64,000 nt of DNA. Origin: Aspidapion aeneum (taxonomy: Eukaryota; Arthropoda; Insecta; Coleoptera; Brentidae). Where the stretch lies: contig OY755038.1 of the NCBI GenBank assembly GCA_963576565.1, forward strand, positions 203,333,013-203,397,012, given 5' to 3'. The position numbers were made by a program, and so were the translations under genes. This document shows positions 52,191 through 64,000 of this stretch, piece after piece. Position 1 is the first letter of the stretch. Each line of letters begins with the position of its first letter. The notes beneath the pieces are model-generated. The model was not told where the DNA came from. It made no database searches and saw only the letters and a program-made list of their open reading frames with translations.

Positions 52191-55049
52191 TTGTTTAGAA
52201 AGAAGTATGGGCAAAAACGTTTCACAAAAGATTTATGATTGTTTTTGTTTTATAGGTTTTTTTAATTATCAAACACAACGACGCGAAAGTTATGTTGATC
52301 AAGTTTCATTTTGCACACAATTTAACAAACTTCGATTCATCTGAAGCAACGTAGCGGACCGCTTACCAAACTGATTAAGACAGTGTTCCGTCTATCAAAA
52401 CAACAATATTAATGAATTTCAGGGAGAGGTACAAAATAATATTCAGAAGCGGCGCACAGGGGGGCCAAATGGAGCTAATGTCGGAAATAATTATTTAAAC
52501 ACCCAAAATATTAGAAACAAAAATAATGTGTATTGTTTATTGTGATATAGGTTAAAATGCACCTGTTGAATATTTTATAAAGCTTTAATATTTGTTACAG
52601 GGTGATTTAAAAATTGATTTTTTTAAAAGAAATTTTAGTACTTTTACACAAAAAAGTAATTAAGACTTAAACATTTATTAAAAATGAGTTTAAAAATTCT
52701 ACATTTTATAATATTTCTGTTTAGGTTATTTAACCTGGCTCATAATATACAATATGTCCCAAAAGTCTGGAATCAACTTTTTTTAAAACTCAATCAAGGA
52801 CACGCCAATTTTGAAATAGGAAGAGGAGTCACCTGAAAACACTATATTGTACAGAGTGTCCTCAATAAGACATATGCATGCATATTTTTTAACTTATACT
52901 GCATCTAAAAACTAATTTTATCATTTTCTAAAAAAAAGGAATTTAATGTAAAGGCTTTTTGGATAAAAGTTGTTTATTTTTTGCTTGCATTTTGCTATTC
53001 TCTACATACAAAATAAGGTTATGTATTAGATCATTGTAAAAAAATGATATAAGGGCAAAATTTATGTTAAAATAAGACCTATTGATATTATTTTTATCGG
53101 TAAAGATGTAAGAGTTAATATTATTAAAACATGCAAAAAAACGACCATTTCACGATTTTTAACCGCTTATATCTCAAAAACTGTACATAGAAAAACTTAA
53201 CTTTACTTACATTTTTTTTGTTACAAACCCCACTATAACATACTAAAATTATAGCCAGTTCAACCGAAAGTTCCTCGACAGACAGAGTGAAATTCCTCAT
53301 AAGGCCTGTGTAAACTAGTGCGTGGTCCTTTGATAATCCACTTAACCCTTTCCAAAACAAAGGTCTGTCAAAATGATATTTTTGAAAAATTTTCGGGCAC
53401 CTTTCCTAAGTTAAAAATACGAAAACGGCAAGTTTGTAAAAGTTTTGGTTCAAAATTTGACTTTCGAAGATTTACCCTCCCCCCACTCCTTTTAACTAAA
53501 GTAACTGTAACCGCTACCATAATTCACTTGGCTTTGTACAGGCCTAAAAAGTTGTTATATCAATTTGATTAAAATCCTTTATTTATTTTTTATTTTTATA
53601 TATTACAAAATTTTTTCGAACAAAGCTTTTCCTAATTTTTACGCGTCCGCCATCTTTAAATTTAATGAGTTAATCAAATTTATGTTAAAAAACTATCAAT
53701 CAAATTTTTAGTCAATTAAACACTTTTTATTTAATTAAAATTCGTTAATAAACAAACAAGTTTTATATTTAAGATGCATAGTTTAATTTCTTTTACTTGG
53801 GTCGTATGTAGGCACTTTATTTTTAATATTAAAAATCTCAAAAAGGCGCAAGAAAGCGCAGCCATTTTTTTTTCATTTTGTTAAGAAACATTCAATTAAC
53901 AAAAAAGTGACAATAGTTTTGCTTAACAAAACTTTATCACACACTAAATTATATTTTTTATATTTCTTTAAGGTAAATTCTAATAATAATTGACTTCTTA
54001 GTTTAAAAAATATGATAACTCTATGACAACCTGCAGCTAGATATTGGTATTTATTGTTTTTTGGTTAAATTGCCTGTGCTGGATGTCTCCATCGTAAAAT
54101 TTTTTTTAAATATAACACTTCATATAATTAGAGAAATTAATACATAATTATTCAATAATTTGTATGTAATTATCATAAAAATTAAACAGACGCTTTTTAA
54201 AGTGTCAAACTCACGTCATACTAAAAAACAAGTGAAAATACTCTGTTGCATTTTCAGCGCCCACTAGTTTGCTACATAATTTGAGGTGCAGATATTGTAT
54301 ATGTCTATTTGTGTTTTTTTAGTTTCTTCCACTTTTACACCCGATTGGCCCCTTTGTGCGGCGGTCATTCATGTAATTCAAATTTATCTAGTAGATACCT
54401 AAAACGGGAATCAGTAAATAAAAGCAGACGGTAATAATAGTGAAATACATCATACATAGACTTGCATGCAGTTCTCGGAAATCCTAATATATTATGAAGT
54501 CATATGTGCACGCGTTTATTATGACAGATGTTTAAGACTAAAGCAAGAAAAGTGCATTTCATGCATTCTTTCTAAAATTAGTTCCTTTTCTTAGATTAAT
54601 TTTTTTAATTAGAATAAATGGTTTAAATGTACTTGTTTAAATATGTATTGTTTCTTAAGCAAATTTCATATTTATTAATAGTCTACAGAAATCACCTAAA
54701 AAAACACTTTGACTCCCACCCATAGAAACTATATTTTTTTAGATTTGTACCACACGTTCACAGATTGCTGTTCGCCGGTACAAATAAATTTAAATTTCAA
54801 ACTGCTCTCGTGGTGCAATTCCTCCACAAAACCTCGGACCAGCCACAAAAACATTTAACCAGACCAACAATCCTATTCATAAGAATTAATGCAATCCGTG
54901 AGCCCCGCGTTATCACAACCTTAAAATATCGATCAATAATAATCCGTGTACATGAAATGGTACACATGGTCTATTTCAATAACTTTTTGTATACCATTCA
55001 ATAACTTTTTGTATACCAAAAATTGTACACATGGAGCTCAAAGTGTTAA
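52191..55049. other. Spacer, AT-rich, no gene recognised
   Basis: Phrases such as tatgtcccaaaagtctggaa (52754) and atctcaaaaactgtacatag (53171) look like pieces of old repeats. No coding evidence. Confidence 0.4.
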
Positions 55050-55059
55050 AGAATCCTTA

Positions 55060-55745
55060 GAACTCTGGTTTAATGTTCGAAGGGAGTATCCTTGGTCTTT
55101 CACACCTTCTTCACCAAACGCGCATTTTATGTGAGGCTGGCAAGCGCCCTGTTGGGATTTTTGGTGACCTCGGCAGGGCGTTCGACTGCGTTAACTACGA
55201 CCTCTTGCTCAAGGATGAAATTTTACGGTATTGATATGGGGTGAATCTTGATTGGTTCAGTTTTTTTTAAGATCGTAAACAGTTTGTACAAATTGCTGAT
55301 GGCTCGGGAAGACCTCAATGCTCCAGCAATCTAGACACCAAAATGGGGGTTACCCAAGGCTCAGTATTTTTGAACCACAGAAAATATAACCAAACTAAAC
55401 ATTAAACTGAACAATCTGTAGCATACGAGGGGGGGGGGGCTTAGGGGCTGCAAATGTATCAATCTGCTCTCAAGCCCCCCGTCTAGGATTCATTTCTACA
55501 TACGTACTCTACTAGAACCAAGAGCCCTCTTGAGAATCCATAGCCCATAAGGCCCTAAATGAGCTGAGTGACTGGTTTAACGAAAGTCAGCTTTTTTTGA
55601 ACCTCCATCAAATCAAAGAAATTTTAGACGTAAACTGAGGATATAACTCTGAGGTATTAAATTATGAAAACTTAATAAACCTCTTGGGTTTTGTGCTAGA
55701 CGACACTTTTTCCTCCTGTGAAGAGCATTGTACAGTACTTTTTAT
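55060..55745 (+). pseudogene. Jockey/CR1-like LINE reverse-transcriptase fragment
   Basis: Reads in pieces ILGLSHLLHQTRIL, GKRPVGIFGDLGRAFDCVNY (palm motif A region), DRKQFVQIADGSG, MGVTQGSVF (the GV.QGS motif), then after a gap ALNELSDWFNESQLFLNLHQ and NLLGFVLDDTFS. The order matches the non-LTR reverse transcriptase domain; the active-site FADD segment is missing between 55380 and 55540, where unrelated G-rich sequence lies. Several stops. Confidence 0.82.
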
Positions 55746-55824
55746 TACAAGCTTTTATTTAGCTTCAGATGTTCTGTCTAACTATCTAACTATCTAACTA
55801 ACTATCTAACTATCTATCAAATCT

Positions 55825-56365
55825 TGTGAAGCGTTTTTGACACACTTCCCATTATCCGATATGGATGAAATTTGGTACACACATAGTGGTCCCATGACAA
55901 TACAATATTAAGAAATATATCCTTCCACCCCTACCCCCACCCCTTCTATAGAAAAATGAGTTTTTGACACACTTCCCATTATCCGATTTGGATGAAATTT
56001 GGTATACATATAGTGGTCCGATGACAATACAACATTGAAAAAAAAATCCTACCACTCCTACCCCCACCCCCATCTATAGAAAAATGCGTTTTTGACACAC
56101 GTCCCATTATCCGATTTGAATGAAATTTGGTATACATATAGTGGTCCGATGACAATACAACAATAATGAAAAATGTCCATACCACCCATACCCCCCACCC
56201 CCTCCCATAAAAAATTCGTTTTTCACACACTTCACTTCAAATGACTTTTATAAATAATATATAAATAATTTGGTATATGTATAAAGGTCCGATGGCAATA
56301 CAGCCCAAAAAAAATATATATTTCTACCTCTACCCCCACCCTCTCCTTCCCCCAATAGAAAATTG
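55825..56365. repeat. ~125 bp minisatellite, four units
   Basis: Each unit has gtttttgacacac, ccattatccgat, tggatgaaatttggta, agtggtccgatgacaataca and ctacccccaccc. Units start near 55827, 55951, 56077 and 56206; the last is diverged. The words atgaaatttggtac and tacccccaccc also occur in the ~120 bp units of the hairpin-ended elements, so the two are related in build. Confidence 0.85.
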
Positions 56366-56399
56366 AGTTTCCAAACAACTCACGATCAGCGATTTCATT

Positions 56400-56930
56400 A
56401 TAATCTAGAATAAAATCTTCTGTTCTGTTATTGAACAAATATTTTCATTTAATAGAGTAGATAGCTGAGACTAAAAAGTAGAAAATAAATTGGTAAAATT
56501 TTTTTTTAAGTCACATGCTTTTATAAAATGCACTAAAAATTAAAAAATAATTTTCTAACATTCTAATATTATCATAATAATAAAAGCGATGACCGCAAAT
56601 CAAAGCATAAGTTAATCTAAATTTGTGATCTAAACACTTAAAAAATATTCAACATAGCAGGTCATCAAAGATATGTTTGATGTGCCGCAATGTTATGCCA
56701 TTGCCATACCTATGTTAAAGAAATTCTGGGGTATATAAGGTCGAGTTGGATGGGTTTGGTACCTCTGCATTTTTCTGCTAGATTGATTCTTGCAAATAGT
56801 GATATGTAATTGATACGGATATCTTATCGTGCTAACATCGTCAAAATTTCCATCAGTCGGCCATCGCTTTTATTAGAATGTTAGAAAATTATTTTTTAAT
56901 TTTATTAATATCTTTAAATGTGTGAATCCT
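56400..56930. other. Spacer
   Basis: AT-rich; the bases cattctaatattatcataat (about 56560) reappear inverted near 56870-56890, which may be the ends of a small element. Confidence 0.35.
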
Positions 56931-56933
56931 AAA

Positions 56934-57180
56934 AACCGGCAAATTGCCGGTCATAATATCGGACAGAAAGACGATCGTTGGAAGAAATGCATTGTAGACT
57001 GGAGACCTTGGGAAAATAAAAGAAGTAGGGGAAGACCCCAAATTAGATGGGCCGACCATTTTAAGAAACATGCGGGGACTAGATGGATGAACAGGGCGAC
57101 AGACAGAGAAGAGTGGAAGATATTGGGGGAGGCCTATTTCCAAAGATGGATCGAAGAAGGCTAAATAGATAGATAGAGTA
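56934..57180 (+). pseudogene. RTE-like LINE 3' end
   Basis: One open frame reads QIAGHNIGQKDDRWKKCIVD, WRPWENKRSRGRPQIRWADH, TRWMNRATDREEWKILGEAY and QRWIEEG, then taaatagatagatag. It is the best-preserved of the three tails in the window, but only about 80 residues remain. Confidence 0.85.
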
Positions 57181-57339
57181 CATAGATCCGTAAATAATTA
57201 GTATACTGTGGATCCGAAATAGATCTTAAAAACTATAGGGTGTTTTTGGGTCAGTTAAAATAACGGAAAATTTGACAGCTGTTACCGCTATTTTCAATAA
57301 GGATAAAGGAAACTTCCAGGACAAATAAAAAAAGATTTT

Positions 57340-58505
57340 GGAACAACAACCAATACAGCACAAATACGCACTATATGTACGTACATAGTACGTAACTCTG
57401 CGACGTAATGTATGTACATAATACGTACATTTTTGGACTTACGTCCACATATGTACGCCGTAGGGACCTAACTTTAGCCATTATTTTCCTTCGATTTGTC
57501 CATACAATGGACGTACTGAGTACGTGTACGTACATTTGAAGTGCTTTGGACAAATGTACGTACTATGGACGTAAAATACTCGTACTAGTTAAGTATATGG
57601 TACGTTCAATTAAACCTAAAATGTACGTACTCCAGACGAACATGGTACGTATACCTATAGTCCCTAAAATGTACGTACTCTTGACGTACATGGTACGTAC
57701 ATAAGACATCAAATTAAAATTTAGGATTGGGACTAGGTACAGTCAAGGATTTTTTAATTGGCCGCGCTCGAAAATAAAAAATATTTCTATTTAAAATTAG
57801 GTAACCCGTTTTGAACCAAACCAAGAAAATAGTGAACCTTACCTCTGTCTTTATACATATTCTAAAAAAATATTTTTTCTAATACCTTATAAATTTTGAC
57901 AGAAAAAAATACACCGGCAATTTAAAAAGCCCTAACTGTACCATTTAAAACTATTTTGACTTCCTGAACATTCCTGCTTTAGAGTGGATCGTCCAGTTTT
58001 ACCTGAGGCTCGAAGTCTCGATAGGTTTAAACTTTGTTTTGCTTGATTTATTATTTAAGTAATATATCTCTAACAATGCCGTTAAATGTGTACTAGGGTA
58101 CGCCATCTATTAGCAAAATCTGTAATTGAATGTTCGAAAGCGCATCTGTAAAATGAATGTAAAATGTACGTACTATGTACGTACCTAGTGTACGTACCTA
58201 TTGTACGTATCATGTCCGTACACATTTGTACGTCCACAGTACGTACTTTATTGGTCCCGAAAATTAACGACGGAAAATGTACCAAATTGTACATACCTAT
58301 CGTGTACGTACTATGTACGTATACATTTGTTGGTAAATAGTACGTACCTTATTGGTCCCGAGAAATACCAAGGTAAAAAGTACGTAAAATTCACGTACCT
58401 AGTGGCCGTCCTATGTACGTACACAATTGTACGTATATAGTATGTACTTTATTGGTCCCGGGACGTACCGACGTAAAATGGATATAAAATGTACGTCCCT
58501 GGAAC
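57340..58505. repeat. Array of GTACGTAC palindromic words
   Basis: More than 25 occurrences of tacgta/gtacgtac-type words over two blocks (57370-57715 and 58160-58500) with an ordinary 440 bp spacer. Sub-repeats: ~57 bp (aaatgtacgtact...catggtacgta, twice) and ~101 bp (three copies marked by ttattggtcccg). Orientation is meaningless because the words are palindromic. No plausible ORF. Confidence 0.7.
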
Positions 58506-60180
58506 GAAGTGTGCTGTCTGGGAAAGATAAACATAACATAAATGTAAAGTTAGTAGCTTTACATTCCTTCAACTTTTTGTTTACTTATATTTGTTTATTT
58601 ATTTTTATTAGATTTATGGTTTTGTACTAAACCAAACCACCAAATTTTAGTAAAAAATTTGTCTGCTTAAAAAATAACGGCAACAATAAAGCACGGTATC
58701 TATAAGTACCAGACGCCGTTACCGTGAATAACAATAAAGGAGCGAGAAGCTGCTGGTGCGCAGACTCAGTGAGCGGTAACAAAGTGTGAAATACGCGACC
58801 CAAAATGTCCCTATTAAGACGCCAAAAATTTGACAATGCAATGACATTTGTGCTATGTTTTGCCATTGAAATCTAAAAATAAATACAATAAATTTCACAT
58901 ACATTGATTTATGACGAGAAAAAAAGCTTGCTCTAAAAAATATTTAAAAGCTTTTAAGAAGTTCTGACTAAAGCACACAACAATTAGTGCCAAGTTAGCA
59001 AAATATGTTGATTTTCGAAACACTTATTTTAGGTAAATTCTGGCTGTTTTGGGTCAAAATCCTTATACAAAGCCGTTTCGACAGATCTAGTAAAAAGATA
59101 CCTATGCATAATGGAAATTGACTGCCTAATGCCACACACAAAGACCCATATTTTTTAAAAAATGTTCACATGCGATGATATACACACCTACATACATACA
59201 TGTAGATATGTGTTTAACTTTTCATGTTTAAACGCCTCCAAACGATTTTAAAATTTTCTTTTTCTGGAAAACAAAATGTACATATACCTACTCTAGAAAC
59301 CACAGATAATAAAAACTACATTTTTGTTCTTTAGGCAAAAAAATCTTAATTGCGCACTAGTACAAAATAACTATACGGATAACAGTTGCAGCTAATTTTT
59401 TTTCGCGCTCTGGCTAATAATAAGAAAAATATAAAAAAAGGTGTTAAATCGGTAACTTAATAGCTGAAATTGGTTAATTTTTGCTCAGGCACTTTTTCCG
59501 TGAACTTCGTTACTTTTATCGTTACCTTTACCGTAAATAAAGGTAATTTCAAGTCGTTAAAAAAGAGCTTTTGAAGCAGAAATATAACATAACATAATAA
59601 CAACGGTAAACTTAACCATACTTTTTATTGACGTTTGTTCTCCTTGTGGACTCGCAAACAGAGAGAAAAAAGAAAAAAGTTTGTTTATCTTATAATTTAA
59701 TTTTAATTGTTTTTTTTTAATATAAAACACATTTTCTAACCTATAAATTCAATGGTAAATGTAGCCGTTATCTGGCACAAAATTAGCGCTTTGCATTACC
59801 TTTAATAAAAGTAACAGCGTGTCAGAGCGCTCCTGCGCACGCACAGAATAACGGAAATGCAAAAAGGTTAAACAAAAACACACTATTAACTGCCCTTTAT
59901 TGTTTTTTCTTCCTTGTTTATTAGCTAGTTTGCGAAAGAGTCCAAAATAATAATATTTTTTAAAGAGTGTGCATCATAGTGAGAAGCGAAATAGCGACAT
60001 ATCGCTTTTTAGAGGCAATTTTACTGTTCCAAAAAATCAATAATATCATATATAAAAATTAAACAAAATAAAAAAAATATATATAGGTATATTTAGAAAA
60101 ATATAAAAATGTTATGTTATGCTGTTTTGAAAACGTCGTGTAAAAATCTGAATCTTCTGGTTAGGTAACTTAGCAGACCA
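58506..60180. other. Spacer
   Basis: The words gttac.tttac.gtaa recur at 58720, 59510-59545 and 59800; no gene recognised. Confidence 0.35.
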
Positions 60181-60183
60181 CTA

Positions 60184-60484
60184 AACGGCAACGTTAGCTG
60201 TCCTCACGTAGACCTTCATGCCTTCATCACCGATCACCAAACATTGGTGATCCGTGCCCAAGGTCTTTATACTTTTACACAGGTTGCCTACAGAATTCGA
60301 TCAGTCATTTAAACTTAACTGGACGACAGTAGCTGCGTCATCGGCTTTCCATAAAACAAATGGTTTAAGGCAACCCGGTAACGCAGATTTTTTAATCTGA
60401 TTACACTTGGGCCAGTTAGGATCAATGACCTTTATAATTCTGCAGGTAACCTGTGTCAAAGTGTACCTTGATCCATGCCTTCAT
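60184..60484 (-). pseudogene. Unrecognised coding remnant
   Basis: On the minus strand one frame reads TQVTCRIIKVIDPNWPKCNQ, IKKSALPGCLKPFVLWKADD and AATVVQLSLND, a stop, then SNSVGNLCKSIKTLGTDHQC and LVIGDEGMKVYVRTANVAV. Balanced composition and several cysteines make it look like a decayed exon or secreted domain. I do not recognise the family. One in-frame stop; no start codon. Confidence 0.35.
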
Positions 60485-61264
60485 TGTGACCCTTAAGGAA
60501 ACAACTCATTTTTGGAGGCTAGAGTCCTGTTTTTTTGTAGGCCTTAAATAATGGGTTTAAAAATATGAATAATAATAATTTTTCAAATAAAGTCTGAGTA
60601 ATTACATAATAAAACCAGTCTTAACAAACTTAGTTATTTGTTTTTTTTTAATAAAATGTAAATGTTGCGGCGCCGGCGGTGTTTTCCTTTTAACAAAGAA
60701 AAACATAATTGGTAATCAATACACTGATTAATCAGAGTATTTTTGTAACTAGTGCATTTTTAACATACATTTAAATATAGATTTTATTCATCTTATACCA
60801 CACTTTTTTAGCTCAATAATAAAATAAATAAATTTTAAGAAATTAGCTGGTTAGGCATACATTTTTCGAATATGCCGGAGACCAGCTGAATTTTTTATAC
60901 AGCTTGTAAAAATAATAGGATTTAAAAAAGAAAATCTTTGGAAGTCATTTTCCAAGAACAGTCCTCAATCCATCAACATATAAAAGTTTCATATGTTGAT
61001 GTCCCAATCCGATTGCACAAACAACTAAAAAGTTTCTGTCATATGCACGCAAGAACTTCTCAGAGTCAACAAGATTCTACCAAATAGGATTGCTTAATTA
61101 ACTGAAAGCTTCGAAGAAATATATGTTATTTCTTCGATGCTGAAAGTTACTGCCATGGGCCCGTAAAAGCCGCTTGCTATTTGTGACGTCAGCTACAGAC
61201 CAAGGTTTGGTTGCGTCCGGAGACATAGGAGGCGAATAGATAGTTTTATGACGCATGCGCAGCC

Positions 61265-62822
61265 GAACCTCATGGGGACACCATGGGAAACTATCAGTCG
61301 GCCATTTTGTGGGTATCTTCCCCTAAATTCTATTTCGATACCAGCTTCCTAAATAGACTACTACTACTATGTTGGTTTAGAACGTTTTTCTACGCTGTAC
61401 GACGCCTATTCTCCACCTCCTTTGCACCTAAAAATCACCTTCTGTCAGGTTTTTTTGACTCAATGATCTTTCGATTGACTGTTGCTATTCTAGTTTAGGA
61501 AGCCCTCTTTTTTGCGCCCTATTGGTTGACATTCTAGGACCTGCTTTGGTAATCTTTCGTCGTTCATCCGTTGTATATGGTTGTACCATACTGTTCTCGC
61601 CCTTTCTTAAATTAAAATATTCCAGGAAAATAACGAAAATCAGTTTGACAACATTGTATTTGTTCCGCTGCGAATTTATTTTTCTTTTCATAAAAGACTC
61701 GGGTTTTGGCCACCTTCGGATAAGGTGAAAAACATATATTAGGCGGTTTCATAAAATTTTGTGGTGAAAGAAAAACGTCTTTTCTGCATCGAATAAAGAG
61801 TGGTCCTTTTTGGTTTACAAATAAGCAAGCGACACCAGTATTCACTCAACCTTACAATTTTTCCTTTTACCTTTCCCTCCTATTTTCACAATTTTCCGAG
61901 TGAAAAATAATTAGGACAGAAGATCTACATAAACGTGGTGAGTACAAAAAATTTATCGTTTATTGGTGTTCATCAGCTTTTCATTGACTATCGTAGGAAC
62001 ACATACAGTTTTCTTTTAATGATGTCATCTGTTATGTTTCCCTCGATTCCCATTCTTTCTTTTATGATCTCATTTCTTATATAATCTGTTCTAGATATTC
62101 TCATGGATCTTCTTCGACACTTTCCATTTTTGTTTTGAATTTTTTAGTTACACTATAACTATTCTTTTTTCCAGTTCCTTACAGTCTGTTCCTGTCTTAT
62201 CAAATGTGACAGCAGTATGTAGCTCACTTGATTCGTTTCAAATACATTAAGTACTGTGTCTTGTCCACTGTTCACTGTTAACCCCTACTTTTGGTATTCT
62301 GCCATTAACTTTCTCATCATATACTCCATGTCTTCTTTATCATTAGCTACAATTACTTGGTCGTCAGCAAACTGTAAATATACTAGTCACAATTGCCTAC
62401 TACAAGATTGCAAAGGGATAAATAGGTACTTGAATTTTTAGTTTTTAAAAGTATTGGAAGCATGATCTTAACACACTTGTTTTTTTTAAATCTAAAATAA
62501 AGAATTATTCGATTGACACGAATCACTTTTCTCTAACCACAACAGCATGGCCTAGTCTATTGAAATAGATTGATAGTAAAGTCACGGATCACCATAGGTG
62601 ATCCATGGGAAAGTCTGGTAATATATAGTAGGCAGTCAACAAGCAAGGCTTGAAAGAGTTCTTTTATTTTTGTGAGGCGCATTGTTTTATATTTTTTGGT
62701 AGTGGCGTTTTCAACAGGTAGGTGAATTATTTTCTTAAAATTGTTATCCACTAAAACTGTAGAACTGAGGGCTTTGCCTACGTTCAGTCCTTATAAGAAA
62801 AATTTCTTAACAGTTTCTCAGT
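61265..62822. repeat. Dispersed repeat, copy B, with LINE insertion
   Basis: Matches copy A (955-1490): its 5' part at 61265-61350, the rest at 62394-62822. The middle, absent from copy A, is LINE and other sequence (61480-62395). Confidence 0.6.
61480..62395 (-). pseudogene. LINE reverse-transcriptase fragment inside copy B
   Basis: On the minus strand: LQFADDQVIVANDKEDMEYM (active-site FADD) and MRKLMAEYQK near 62390-62290, then in another frame RRSMRISRTDYIRNEIIKER at about 62105-62045, then MVQPYTTDERRKI and RMSTNRAQKRGLPKL at 61600-61500. This order is that of the reverse-transcriptase end of insect RTE-like LINEs (RR..R.SR.DR.RNE, ...RRKRGRP). An unrelated ~370 bp segment lies at 61600-61970. 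Confidence 0.8.
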
Positions 62823-63256
62823 GTTAAATGAATGGACTATAGACTGCCACCTGTTTACCTCTTTAGCGCCGGTACACACACTCGCTGCGGCACCGCGCTG
62901 CAGAAAAACGCCTGTGTGTACCGGCGCGTATCGATTTTTGCGACACCGCGCATCGCTAAAATGTTCATTTACCAAATTTTTCTTAAAAGGACTGAACGTA
63001 GCAAAGCCGTCAGTTCTACAGTTTTAGTGGATAACAATTTTAAGAAATTAATTCACCTACCTATTGAAAACGCCACTACCAAAAAATATAAAACAATGCG
63101 CCTCACAAAAATAAAAGAACTCTTTCAAGCATTGCTTGTTGACTGCCTACTATATTACCAGACTTTCCCATGGATCACATATGGTGACTTTACTATCAAT
63201 CTATTTTAATAGACTAGGTCATGCTGTTATGGTTAGATAGAGGGAAGTGATTCGTG
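62519..63256. repeat. Inverted repeat with ~300 bp arms around a GC-rich foldback
   Basis: Left arm 62519-62822, right arm 62960-63256, highly similar (tgacacgaatcact, gactttactatcaat, agtggataacaattttaaga, cgttcagtcctt). The right arm is open on the plus strand and reads LVDNNFKKLIHLPIENATTK and RLTKIKELFQALLVDCLLY; the left arm gives nearly the same peptide on the minus strand. Relative of 1200-1490. Product unrecognised. Confidence 0.8.
62862..62944. mobile_element. GC-rich foldback element
   Basis: gcgccggtacacacac to gtgtgtaccggcgc, with ctgcggcaccgcgctgcag inside, then gtatcgatttttgcg. Strikingly GC-rich in this AT-rich window. Same family as 63279-63508. Confidence 0.7.
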
Positions 63257-63278
63257 TTAATCGAGTACTTCTTTATTT

Positions 63279-63508
63279 ATAGCGCAGGTACACACACGCG
63301 TTTTTCGCAGCGCGGTGCCGCAGCGTTACCGCAATTGCGATCCGTGGTGCTGGTACACACACACGTTTTTCTGCAGCGCGGTAACGCTACGGCACCGCGC
63401 TGCAGAAAAACGCCTGTGTGTACCGGCGCGTATCGATTTTTGCGGCAACCGCAGCGTTACCGCTCCGACACCGCGCTGCAGAAAAACGCGTGTGTGTACC
63501 GGCGCTTA
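63279..63508. mobile_element. Nested GC-rich foldback elements
   Basis: Outer pair agcgcaggtacacacacgcg and cgcgtgtgtgtaccggcgct, with internal cgcagcgttaccgc arms. A second, smaller one (ctggtacacacacacg to gtgtgtaccggcgc, about 63350-63431) sits inside. About 55 bases around ctgcagaaaaacgcctgtgt are identical to part of 62888-62943. Confidence 0.7.
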
Positions 63509-63517
63509 AATGTAAAA

Positions 63518-63670
63518 ATGGACGCCCAAGAAATCTCAACGTTAGTGCAGCGAGAAAGGGCAATCCATCTTTCATGTCAATGGTTAAAGCAGGAGAATTT
63601 ACCCACTCTCCCCTACTTCAACAGGTATTCTATCAAGAAACGTTCCCCGAATGGGGAAATCACCTTCTAA
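63518..63670 (+). CDS. Short unrecognised ORF after the foldback
   Basis: ATG at 63518, 50 codons: begins MDAQEISTLVQRERAIHLSC, contains WLKQENLPTLPYFNRYSIKK. An overlapping frame encodes a hydrophobic end near 63710-63785. Nothing assigns a function. Confidence 0.25.
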   Translation: MDAQEISTLVQRERAIHLSCQWLKQENLPTLPYFNRYSIKKRSPNGEITF

Positions 63671-63878
63671 ATGATAACAATCATAATACTAATACGCAAA
63701 AACAAACAAGGTTTATTTTTTATTATTTTATAATTGTTGTGTTATTGCTAGGTACTATTATAATAGCGTATACTTATGTACTTACTTAAGTGCTGATGTT
63801 AATCATCAAAAAGTGCCCCTTTTATTAGTTATGAAGGCAAATTAATTGGTTGCTTTGACTTGATGTCATGCGCGTGGC

Positions 63879-64000
63879 CAGTGGCGCGCCCCAGAATAGG
63901 TCTTGGGGAGTGCGCCGAGCCTCTGATAGTCACTTTCCCAGGTTTTTTTATTGGAAAATATGTGGAAAATATCTAAATCATTATTTTGCTTAGGCTCCCC
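63879..64000. mobile_element. Left end of a GTGGCGC-type element (runs off the window)
   Basis: CAGTGGCGCGCCCCAGAATA, then cttggggagtgcgccgagcc, matches the terminus at 11372 and the complement of 210-222. Confidence 0.6.

Noticed and set aside
57370..58500. CRISPR-like array from the spaced GTACGTAC words
   Set aside because: Words are short palindromes at irregular spacing in a eukaryotic genome, with no uniform repeat/spacer lengths.
58627..58904. Minus-strand ORFs of 61-79 codons
   Set aside because: No domain or splice context; composition fits chance.

Overview
This is an insect nuclear genome window, AT-rich and packed with transposable elements. The evidence is a split gene with GT-AG introns encoding a carbon-dioxide-type gustatory receptor (insects only), two BEL/Pao retrotransposons, several RTE-like LINE fragments, Tc1/mariner remnants and many short elements with inverted ends. 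A beetle-like large genome is my best guess; the sequence alone does not fix the order.

Layout. 1-6.4 kb: end of a GTGGCGCACCC-type element, a dispersed repeat (955-1490), an RTE 3' end (1500-1990), a decayed mariner with both ends (2414-3605) and a histone H1 pseudogene (5614-5990). 6.4-18.5 kb: the receptor gene on the + strand, eight recognised coding exons, last exon at 18366-18521; its introns carry a tRNA-derived SINE, nested TIR elements, a tandem duplication, a LINE 3' fragment and an array of ACGTTTTTAAAACGT-like words. 18.9-25.2 kb: a BEL/Pao element with an intact 1763-codon ORF and a 3' LTR start but no 5' LTR. 25.8-34.7 kb: an element with ~500 bp inverted arms whose right arm is split by a complete, apparently very young BEL/Pao element on the - strand (465 bp LTRs that read as identical, 5 bp duplication ataat). 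35-43 kb: foldback and TIR elements, an element full of GACGGAATTC motifs, an IS630/Tc1-type transposase remnant and a TTTCGA-word array. 44-49.2 kb: one RTE LINE interrupted by a 3.47 kb insertion with a 12 bp target duplication and ~185 bp inverted ends, each holding a 74 nt tRNA-like sequence. 49.6-52.2 kb: two inverted copies of a ~765 bp hairpin-ended element, one with its unfilled site preserved nearby. 52-64 kb: LINE fragments, a 125 bp minisatellite, a TACGTAC-word array, GC-rich nested foldbacks and the start of another GTGGCGC element.

The only clear host gene is the receptor; everything else recognisable is mobile or broken. The main interest is the order of nested insertions, which can be read directly, and three unusual arrays of short palindromic words.
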